A stretch of 19,859 bases of DNA from Thiopontia sp964647745 (lineage in GTDB: Bacteria; Pseudomonadota; Gammaproteobacteria; GCF-002020875): contig CAZYJG010000023.1 in NCBI GenBank assembly GCA_964647745.1, forward strand, positions 1 through 19,859, written 5' to 3'. Position numbers and translations under genes: made by a program. This document shows, one piece after another, positions 6,693-12,701 of this stretch. The notes beneath the pieces are model-generated. The model saw nothing but the letters and a program-made list of their open reading frames with translations, did not search any database and was not told the origin of the DNA. Each line of letters opens with the position of its first letter. The first letter of the stretch is position 1.

Positions 6693-7930
6693 GCCTGTCT
6701 CTTGCGTAGTTCCTCCCGGATGGCAGCCCCCTCAAAACCATCTGCAATAATGGCGTCGGTTTTGACCTGTTGTGCTGCCCTGTAGGCCGCACGCAGTGTC
6801 TCTCCCTGGGTGAATCTCTCCTCCTCAAAGCCGGTTCGTCCACGCTGGTCCGCCTCGCAGGCAACAAGAAAATCCTCGAACCGTTCTTGGCGGCGAAAGG
6901 CATCCAGCCCCTCAAACATCTTGATGATGGTCTCGGGACGCATCTCCTCGGCACGGTGGTAGTGGCCATGGTACTGGGTGACAGCGAGTGCAAGATCGCG
7001 GAACTCATTGGGGGTCTTGAGTCGCTCACAGAGCTCCCGGACCAGCCTGATTCCCCGCTGCTCATGGCCATGATGTCTCGGCCACTCCGATTCGGGGGTG
7101 GCCCCTTTGCCAAGGTCATGGACCAGTGCTGCAAAGCGGATGGCAGGCCTGTTGCTCAACCGGGTCGCCTGCTGCAGCACCATCAGTGTGTGGATGCCGC
7201 TATCGATCTCTGGGTGGTGGTGTGCCGGTTGCGGAACCCCGAAGAGTTGGTCCAGCTCCGGAAAGATTCGCTGTAGTGCCCCACATTTCCTGAGGACCTC
7301 AAAGTATCGCTCCGGGTGGTCTGTCTGCAGCGCCTTCAGGGTCTCCTGCCAGACCCGCTCCGGGATCAGTGCATCGACCTCGCCCCCCGCAACCATTTTG
7401 AGCATCAGCTTGTGGGTGGTGTGTGCAACACGAAACCCCCACTGGCCAAAACGGGCGGCGAAACGGGCGATGCGGAGGATCCGGACCGGATCCTCAACAA
7501 AGGCATCGGAGACATGGCGCAGGAGCCCCTGTTGCAGATCCTCCTCTCCATGAAAGGGGTCGATCAGGGCCCCATCAGCGTCCAGTGCCATCGCATTGAT
7601 GGTGAGATCCCGTCGCTGCAGATCCTCCTCCAGGGTGACATCGGGATCTGCATGGACAGTGAATCCACGGTAGCCGGGCGCACTCTTGCGTTCGGTGCGT
7701 GCCAGTGCATGCTCTTCATGGGTCTCGGGATGGAGAAATACGGGGAAATCCCTGCCCACCTGCCGGAACCCTGCAGCCTCCATCTCCTCTGTGGTTTTTC
7801 CTGTGACAACCCAGTCCCGCTCTTTGGGGGTGAGCCCCAGCAGTTGGTCACGGACGGCGCCACCGACCAGAAACCGCCTCTCTTCGATTCTGGAGAGTGC
7901 CTCGGAATCAGGGCTTTTTGATGGAGTCAA
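6650..7930 (-). CDS. cca: multifunctional CCA-adding tRNA nucleotidyltransferase with HD domain
   Basis: Cca adds or repairs the 3'-terminal CCA of tRNAs. The class II nucleotidyltransferase head has GGAVRD at 23-28 and KERDW at 36-40; the usual DxD metal motif reads ExD (E37, D39), as in many homologues. RRDLTINAMA follows, then the RNA-binding neck. The C-terminal half carries an HD phosphohydrolase domain (ALVHDLGKG and a following HHGHEQRG), typical of gammaproteobacterial Cca with phosphatase and 2',3'-cyclic phosphodiesterase activity. Length is 426 residues. The start is a TTG inside the last codons of the upstream 88-residue gene (23-bp overlap), giving an extension of about 17 residues before the usual start region. 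Last gene of a three-gene minus-strand operon. Confidence 0.95.
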   Translation of the reverse strand: MTPSKSPDSEALSRIEERRFLVGGAVRDQLLGLTPKERDWVVTGKTTEEMEAAGFRQVGRDFPVFLHPETHEEHALARTERKSAPGYRGFTVHADPDVTLEEDLQRRDLTINAMALDADGALIDPFHGEEDLQQGLLRHVSDAFVEDPVRILRIARFAARFGQWGFRVAHTTHKLMLKMVAGGEVDALIPERVWQETLKALQTDHPERYFEVLRKCGALQRIFPELDQLFGVPQPAHHHPEIDSGIHTLMVLQQATRLSNRPAIRFAALVHDLGKGATPESEWPRHHGHEQRGIRLVRELCERLKTPNEFRDLALAVTQYHGHYHRAEEMRPETIIKMFEGLDAFRRQERFEDFLVACEADQRGRTGFEEERFTQGETLRAAYRAAQQVKTDAIIADGFEGAAIREELRKRQAQAARKSLSNRLSS

Positions 7931-8174
7931 TCGATACCACTTTCGCGCTGTTGGGTTCGTCGCTGAAGCCGGGGCGCATGGGGCTCTTCACTCCCGCCTC
8001 CTCGGCCAGCTCCTTCTCCCGCTGGGCAATGAGTGCAAAACAGTCACGCATATCCTCAAAGGTCTGCTGGGTCAGCGGGTGCTCCTCACCCTCCCGGGGT
8101 GCAGTCTCACGGGCAATGGCCCCGAGTGTCTTGCGCACCATTCTCAGAATTCTCTGCTCTTTGGTCAGTTCCAC
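7908..8174 (-). CDS. small conserved hypothetical protein
   Basis: An 88-residue soluble, charged, probably helical protein without signal peptide or membrane segment. I cannot assign a function. Visible features are an N-terminal MELTKEQRILRMVRKTL helix, a central HPLTQQTFEDMRDCFALIAQREKELAEEAG helix pair (written here in shortened sense: HPL-T-Q-Q and an EDMRDC segment), and a lysine-rich end. Similar small proteobacterial proteins are, as I recall, sometimes labelled segregation and condensation protein A, but there is no kleisin feature to support that. It looks like a real gene: the GTG start has GGAG 8 nt upstream, it begins 14 bp after the NDUFA9-like gene, and it overlaps the cca start. 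Confidence 0.75.
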   Translation of the reverse strand: MELTKEQRILRMVRKTLGAIARETAPREGEEHPLTQQTFEDMRDCFALIAQREKELAEEAGVKSPMRPGFSDEPNSAKVVSIDSIKKP

Positions 8175-8188
8175 GTGAGGTTCTCCGG

Positions 8189-9148
8189 TTACCGTTTGGC
8201 CAGCCTGCGGTATTCCATATAGCGCACCTGCTGACTCTTTCTCCCCAGATAGTGGGGGACAACACTCTCCAGTGGCGTCGGCTTCAGGTTGAATAGTGCC
8301 GGGAATGGCTCTGTGCAGACACTGGGCAGGCGCATGGTGCGGTAGTTGTCCAGGGTCAGCAGTTTTCCGGGCAGTCTTCCAAGAATCTTTGCCTGGAACT
8401 GGGAGAGGGAGTTGCTGAGCCCGACAATCAGGCGACGCACCCCAATGCAGCGCTCGGTGAACTCCATCAGCTCCATCAATGTGTACTCCCTGGGGCCACA
8501 GAGGTTGAACCGTTTGCCATAGGTCTTCGGGTTGTTGATGGACTGCGTAAAGACCTCGGCAACATCCTGTACATAGATCGGGGCAAAGCGCGCCTCCGGG
8601 CAGGCCAGTGGCACGGTCAGCAGTGGCAGTTTCAGCATCGAGGCGAAGCGGTTGAAGAAGTGGTCGTTCTCTCCAAAGATCACAGAGGGGCGGAAGCTGG
8701 TGACATGGAGCTCCGGACCAGCCTGATGATGGGCTGTATTTTCTGCATCGCCCTTGGTGCGCAGATACTGGCTGATTGCATTGACCGAACCGGCATTGAG
8801 TGCCGACATATGGAGCAGGCGGCGAACACCCAGACGATTGCAGGTAGTTACAACCTTCTGGGCAAGATCCACATGAACCCTGCGGAAGCTCCCCCGCTCT
8901 CCAACAGGATTGAGAGTGCCAACCAGGTTGATCACAACGTCACTGTCACCAATGAGTGTTGGCAGGGCCTCCTCATCATGGATATCCCCCTCAATCAGGG
9001 AGACCTGTGGGTAGATCAGCAGGTCACGGTTGCGCTCCCGGTGTCGGGTGATGACCCGGATGGGGTTATCCGTCGCGGACAGTCGGTGGATGAGGTGTCT
9101 GCCGACAAAGCCGGTACCACCGAGGATGCAGATTTTCTCTCTCTTCAT
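8189..9148 (-). CDS. NDUFA9-like NAD(P)-binding SDR (atypical short-chain dehydrogenase)
   Basis: A 319-residue extended Rossmann-fold protein of the NDUFA9-like group of atypical SDRs. It shows GGTGFVGRHL near residues 10-19 for NAD(P) binding, EGDIHD, NLVGT, HMSAL, a Y-x3-K-like YLRTKGDAE, and FRPSVIFGENDHFFNRFA, which is characteristic of this group. The mitochondrial homologue NDUFA9 is an accessory complex I subunit; bacterial members are often called complex I NDUFA9-family proteins, or compared with quinone or nucleoside-sugar-modifying SDRs, without proven substrate. It leads an operon with the 88-residue gene and cca. The ATG has no Shine-Dalgarno sequence and lies 8 bp after a TATACT -10-like sequence (9162-9157). 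Confidence 0.85.
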   Translation of the reverse strand: MKREKICILGGTGFVGRHLIHRLSATDNPIRVITRHRERNRDLLIYPQVSLIEGDIHDEEALPTLIGDSDVVINLVGTLNPVGERGSFRRVHVDLAQKVVTTCNRLGVRRLLHMSALNAGSVNAISQYLRTKGDAENTAHHQAGPELHVTSFRPSVIFGENDHFFNRFASMLKLPLLTVPLACPEARFAPIYVQDVAEVFTQSINNPKTYGKRFNLCGPREYTLMELMEFTERCIGVRRLIVGLSNSLSQFQAKILGRLPGKLLTLDNYRTMRLPSVCTEPFPALFNLKPTPLESVVPHYLGRKSQQVRYMEYRRLAKR

Positions 9149-9245
9149 GGGAGAAGAGTATACCTGTTTTGGGATATTTTCAGGTAGAGGCTGATGCCTC
9201 AGCAGGGGCTTTTTCGCAGTAGGTATTCATAAATCCGACAGACTC

Positions 9246-10109
9246 CTAGAGGCTGATAGCGGATTTCAGCTTTTTCATCGCACCCTGTTCGAGCTGTCGG
9301 ATGCGCTCGGCAGAGACACCATATTCGTCAGCGAGCTCCTGCAGGGTGCTCTTCTCCTCATTCAGCCAGCGCCGGATGATGATATCCCGTGCCCGCTCAT
9401 CCAGTGAGGTGAGTGCACTCTGCATCTGCTGTATGGACTGCTCTCTCCAATCGCTCTGCTCCAGATGCTCCTCCGGATTTGGCTCCGGTGCCTCGAGAAA
9501 TGCAGCCGGGGCAAACGACTCGGTCTCGTCATCGCACCCCATCGGGAGGTCGAAGGAGGCATCATGGTGGCTCAGGCGGTGCTCCATCTCAAGTACGGTC
9601 TCGGGCTTGACCCCCAGATCCCCGGCAACAGTCTCTACCTCCTCGCGGGAGAACCACCCCAGCCGCTTCTTTGCACTGCGGAGGTTGAAGAAGAGCTTGC
9701 GCTGCGCCTTGGTGGTGGCCACCTTGACGATGCTCCAGTTGCGCAGCACATACTCATGGATCTCGGAGCGGATCCAGTGGACGGCAAAGGAGACCAGGCG
9801 GACCTTGCGCTCCGGATCAAAACGGCGCACCGCCTTCATCAGACCCAGATTGCCCTCCTGAATCAGGTCGGCCAGTGGCAGACCATATCCAAGATATCCG
9901 CGTGCGATATGGGCAACAAAACGGAGATTGGAGAGTACCAGCTTGCGCGCGGCCTCAAGATCACCCTGCTCATGAAACTGGATGGCCAGTGCCTGCTCCT
10001 CATCCTCACTGAGGACCGGGATGTTTCTCAGGCTCTGCAGGTAGGCATCAATACTGCTGACTGGTGCAGCAGGCAGTCGGTTATAGGCGGTCTGAAGGGC
10101 GTAACTCAT
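9246..10109 (-). CDS. rpoH: heat-shock sigma factor RpoH (sigma-32)
   Basis: RpoH directs RNA polymerase to heat-shock promoters. The 287-residue protein has region 1.2/2 (SIDAYLQSLRNIPVLS, NLRFVAHIARGYLGYG, DLIQEGNLGLMKAV from 81). The RpoH box QRKLFFNLR at 136-144 separates sigma-32 from other sigma-70 group members. A region 4.2 helix-turn-helix near 250-282 (LQELADEYGVSAERIRQLE) follows. The ATG is preceded by a purine-rich GAGAAGAA segment. Its promoter carries a CIRCE operator, and the predicted leader is only about 23 nt, so the long 5' region involved in the E. coli RNA thermometer is absent, although pairing within the start region remains possible. The gene follows ftsY without the usual ftsE and ftsX between. 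Confidence 0.97.
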   Translation of the reverse strand: MSYALQTAYNRLPAAPVSSIDAYLQSLRNIPVLSEDEEQALAIQFHEQGDLEAARKLVLSNLRFVAHIARGYLGYGLPLADLIQEGNLGLMKAVRRFDPERKVRLVSFAVHWIRSEIHEYVLRNWSIVKVATTKAQRKLFFNLRSAKKRLGWFSREEVETVAGDLGVKPETVLEMEHRLSHHDASFDLPMGCDDETESFAPAAFLEAPEPNPEEHLEQSDWREQSIQQMQSALTSLDERARDIIIRRWLNEEKSTLQELADEYGVSAERIRQLEQGAMKKLKSAISL

Positions 10110-10138
10110 TCATTCTTCTCTCTGTTTATGACATCCGG

Positions 10139-10167
10139 ATTATAGGGGGTGGAATTAGCACTCGCAA
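10139..10167 (-). promoter_or_regulatory. sigma-70 promoter of rpoH
   Basis: On the minus strand TTGCGA (10167-10162) is followed by exactly 17 bp and a perfect TATAAT (10144-10139). The expected start of transcription is near 10132, about 23 nt upstream of the rpoH ATG. The -35 box lies inside the CIRCE element. Confidence 0.75.
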
Positions 10168-10181
10168 GGTTAGAGTGCCAA
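10155..10181. promoter_or_regulatory. CIRCE element (HrcA operator) upstream of rpoH
   Basis: TTAGCACTC (10155-10163), a 9-bp spacer, and GAGTGCCAA (10173-10181). The CIRCE consensus is TTAGCACTC-N9-GAGTGCTAA, so 17 of 18 arm positions match (C for T at 10179) and the spacer length is exact. The operator covers the -35 box of the rpoH promoter, a position where HrcA binding would block transcription. HrcA itself is not in this window. Confidence 0.88.
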
Positions 10182-10268
10182 TTATTCATCAGGTTCCCCA
10201 AAACCTGCAACGTTTCTGATTTGTTGATAACAGAGAATAGTGGAGCTAAATCAGATAGATGTTGTTGT

Positions 10269-11252
10269 CTATTGCGAGAGAAGTGCCTCAACAAACTCCT
10301 CGGCACGGAAGGGGCGCAGGTCATCAATCCCCTCCCCAACACCGATAAAGCGGATCGGCAGGTTGAGTTGCCCGGCCACGGCGAAGATCACCCCCCCCTT
10401 GGCAGTTCCATCCATCTTGGTCAGGGTAATGCCGGTCAGCCCCACTGATTCATGGAACTGCCGGGCCTGATGGATGGCGTTCTGTCCGGTCCCGGCATCG
10501 AGAACAAGCATGATCTCATGGGGGATGGATCCATCCAGCTTCTGCATGACCCGCTTCACCTTCTTCAGCTCCTCCATCAGGTTGGACTGGGTGTGGAGGC
10601 GCCCCGCAGTATCGGCAATCAGGATATCAACCCCCCGGGCACGTGCAGACTCCACGGCATCATAGATGACCGAGGCGCTGTCGGCCCCGGTCTGCTGGGC
10701 AATGACCGGAATCTCGTTTCTCTCTCCCCAGGTCTGGAGCTGTTCCACTGCCGCAGCCCGAAAGGTATCCCCGGCAGCAAGCATCACCGATTTTCCCTGC
10801 TGCTGGAGCTGCCTGGCCAGTTTTCCGATGGTGGTGGTCTTGCCGGCACCATTGATCCCTACCATCAGGATCACATAGGGGGAGTGACCGGAGGTGTCCA
10901 GAGGGGATTCACAGGGGGCGAGCAGCTCCACCATGCTCGCCCTCAGGGCGTGGAGTATCGACTCCGGGCTCTCACTCTCCCTCCGGGAGAGGCGTTCACG
11001 GAGTTGAGAGAGAATTTTCTGGGTTGCATCAATACCGACATCGGCCATCAGCAGCCGGGTCTCCAGCTCCTCGAGCAGCTCATCGTCGATATGCTGCTTG
11101 CCGAGAAGAAGGTTGCCTAGCCCTTCGCTGAAATTGGTGCGAGTGCGTGTCAGCCGCTCTCTGAGCAGGCCAAAGACCCCTTTTGAGGAGGGGTCAGCGG
11201 GGGAGGATGGAGGTTCTGTCTCCCCCTTTTTTTTCTTTCCAAATCCCAACAT
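10269..11252 (-). CDS. ftsY: signal recognition particle receptor FtsY
   Basis: FtsY is the SRP receptor GTPase that docks ribosome-SRP complexes at the inner membrane for co-translational insertion. The NG domain is complete: GINGAGKTTTIGKLA P-loop, DTFRAAAVEQL, DTAGRLHTQ and TKMDGTAKGG, ending near the canonical C-terminus. The acidic A domain is very short (about 45 residues against about 200 in E. coli) and starts with a basic KKKK cluster. I chose the ATG at 11252 (327 residues); a TTG at 11261 would add three residues. The PPIase gene lies 133 bp upstream, with repeat-rich DNA between. Downstream comes rpoH rather than ftsE-ftsX. Confidence 0.96.
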   Translation of the reverse strand: MLGFGKKKKGETEPPSSPADPSSKGVFGLLRERLTRTRTNFSEGLGNLLLGKQHIDDELLEELETRLLMADVGIDATQKILSQLRERLSRRESESPESILHALRASMVELLAPCESPLDTSGHSPYVILMVGINGAGKTTTIGKLARQLQQQGKSVMLAAGDTFRAAAVEQLQTWGERNEIPVIAQQTGADSASVIYDAVESARARGVDILIADTAGRLHTQSNLMEELKKVKRVMQKLDGSIPHEIMLVLDAGTGQNAIHQARQFHESVGLTGITLTKMDGTAKGGVIFAVAGQLNLPIRFIGVGEGIDDLRPFRAEEFVEALLSQ

Positions 11253-11278
11253 GTTATTCAATCCATTGAAAATTTTGT

Positions 11279-11321
11279 GCAGAGGCCTCTGCCTGAAGGC
11301 GGAAGGGTCTTCGTGCAGAGG
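11279..11321 (-). repeat. direct repeats / alternative hairpins before ftsY
   Basis: On the minus strand CCTCTGC occurs at 11321-11315 and 11285-11279, and its complement GCAGAGG at 11292-11286 between them. The middle copy can pair with either neighbour: a 7-bp stem with a 22-nt loop, or a tight palindrome just before an A/T-rich ACAAAATTTT stretch. The outer copies sit in related contexts (GAG-R-CCTCTGCAC), 36 bp apart. This could be a terminator for the PPIase gene, an attenuator before ftsY, or a pair of protein sites. Confidence 0.4.
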
Positions 11322-11384
11322 TCTCGCAGAAGGATAACGTAAAAACAGGATGAACCACAGCCCATCCCGCCACTACAGGGTTGA

Positions 11385-12665
11385 TCAGGGTTGCTGTAGC
11401 GGAATCTCCGCGACAGGATCTGCAAATTCTATCCTGTATTTGTGCTGCAGGGAGCGGACAAATGGGGTGAGGTTCTCATCAATGATGGCCTGGCGCACAC
11501 GGTCGTGGATCTTCTCATACTCATGCTGGACGGCGGGCCTGACCCCCTGCAGCAGGATGAGATGGAACCCCTTATCGGTCTCGGCAACCTCACTGACCTC
11601 CTCCTCCCTCATCCCCTCCAGCACCTTTTCGATGGCTGGCATTGCGCTCCCTTTCCGGAGCCATTCCATCTGCCCCGCCTTTTTTCGTCCATAGGGGTCA
11701 ATGCTGTGGAGGCGGGCCATGTGGAAGAAGCTCTCACCGGCGAGGATCCGTTTTCTGACCGCCTCTGCCTTCTCCCGGCTATTGAGCACGATCTGTGAAA
11801 CCATCCGCTGTTCCGGAACAAATCCAATCTCACGGTGTTTGTTGAAGTAGGCACGTGCAGCGGCACGATCAGGTGCCCACTCATTCTCCTTCTTCAGGAT
11901 CAGCATGGCCGGGAGGCGCTCTCTGGAAAACGCCTCAACGATGGCATCGATATTGTTGAGGGTATCTCTGGCGACAAGATTGACCAGATCAATCTCCAGT
12001 CGCTGGTAGAGTCGCTCCTCAATGGCAGCGGGGTGGAACCCCTTGTTATCTCCGGGCTCAACCCCAAGGTCGGAGAGACGGAGCCGGTAGTTGTCTGCCT
12101 CGGCAAGGATGGTCTCGGGGGTGATGGCGGGGGTGATGCGATCCTCATGGAGCGTGAGATGGGCCTGTTCACGGATCTTCTTCAGCGCCAGGGAGCGCAC
12201 CAGCCTGTACTGCTGGGCACGATATTGGGCGATGGCGGCATCCAGTGCCCCGGAGTCTCCCTTGAGGCGCCCCAGCAGTTCTCCCATCACACCATCCGGA
12301 ACCTTGATTGAGGAGCGGAGTTGGTCCATGTAGTGCTTGTAGGTGATCCCCCTGATGAAGGATTCACGATCCTCAAGGAAGGCGGGATCCCGATCCAGCC
12401 CCTGGTCAACCGCCTCAAGATAGAGCAGCTGCAGGTTGACCAGGCGCATCAGAACGGAGCCACGCATTGCCGCCTGTGCCTTTTCGTCCAGGGTGGGGTA
12501 TTGGTCGGCAAGTGGCGAACTGACGATGATACGTTCAATATCGTGGTCGGTGATGGTGTAGCCCTCAACAGAGACCAGTGGGGTCGCCTCTCCCATTGGG
12601 CTGGCTGTAGCGGGCACGCCCACTGAGAGGGCGGCGACCAGGGTCAACTGGATCCAGTTCAGCAT
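11385..12665 (-). CDS. exported parvulin-type (PpiC/SurA-like) peptidyl-prolyl isomerase
   Basis: A protein of 426 residues with an N-terminal signal peptide (hydrophobic stretch ending PATAS near 22), a long helical N-terminal region resembling the chaperone part of SurA-type proteins (about 30-240), and one parvulin rotamase domain (about 287-375: MVSQIVL, then SFFHMARLHSIDP, GQMEWLRKG, DKGFHLILL). It should act in the periplasm on proline-containing substrates or as a chaperone. The ATG at 12665 is preferred over the in-frame GTG at 12674 because AGGAG is 8 nt before the ATG and overlaps the GTG. It lies 36 bp after the multiheme cytochrome gene on the same strand, which suggests it helps fold or export that protein; this is inference. 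It is not the canonical surA, which usually lies beside lptD and pdxA. Confidence 0.85.
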   Translation of the reverse strand: MLNWIQLTLVAALSVGVPATASPMGEATPLVSVEGYTITDHDIERIIVSSPLADQYPTLDEKAQAAMRGSVLMRLVNLQLLYLEAVDQGLDRDPAFLEDRESFIRGITYKHYMDQLRSSIKVPDGVMGELLGRLKGDSGALDAAIAQYRAQQYRLVRSLALKKIREQAHLTLHEDRITPAITPETILAEADNYRLRLSDLGVEPGDNKGFHPAAIEERLYQRLEIDLVNLVARDTLNNIDAIVEAFSRERLPAMLILKKENEWAPDRAAARAYFNKHREIGFVPEQRMVSQIVLNSREKAEAVRKRILAGESFFHMARLHSIDPYGRKKAGQMEWLRKGSAMPAIEKVLEGMREEEVSEVAETDKGFHLILLQGVRPAVQHEYEKIHDRVRQAIIDENLTPFVRSLQHKYRIEFADPVAEIPLQQP

Positions 12666-12701
12666 GGTACTCACTCCTGAAGGCTCAATTCAGGGCACTG
12701 A

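Noticed and set aside
7316..7921. 201-codon plus-strand ORF antisense to cca
   Set aside because: No recognisable motif and wholly inside cca; explained by codon bias of the real gene.
8954..8964. AGTGTTGGCAG, identical to the arm of the 5355-5458 palindrome
   Set aside because: It lies in the coding sequence of the NDUFA9-like gene without the partner arm; probably coincidence.
9185..9257. Direct repeat TAGAGGCTGAT at 9185 and 9247, and a small GAGGC-TGAT-GCCTC hairpin near 9187-9200
   Set aside because: Short, one copy overlaps the rpoH stop, and the hairpin lacks a T-run in the rpoH direction; chance is sufficient.
10452..11120. 222-codon plus-strand ORF antisense to ftsY
   Set aside because: Covers the conserved FtsY GTPase motifs on the other strand; no independent evidence of coding.
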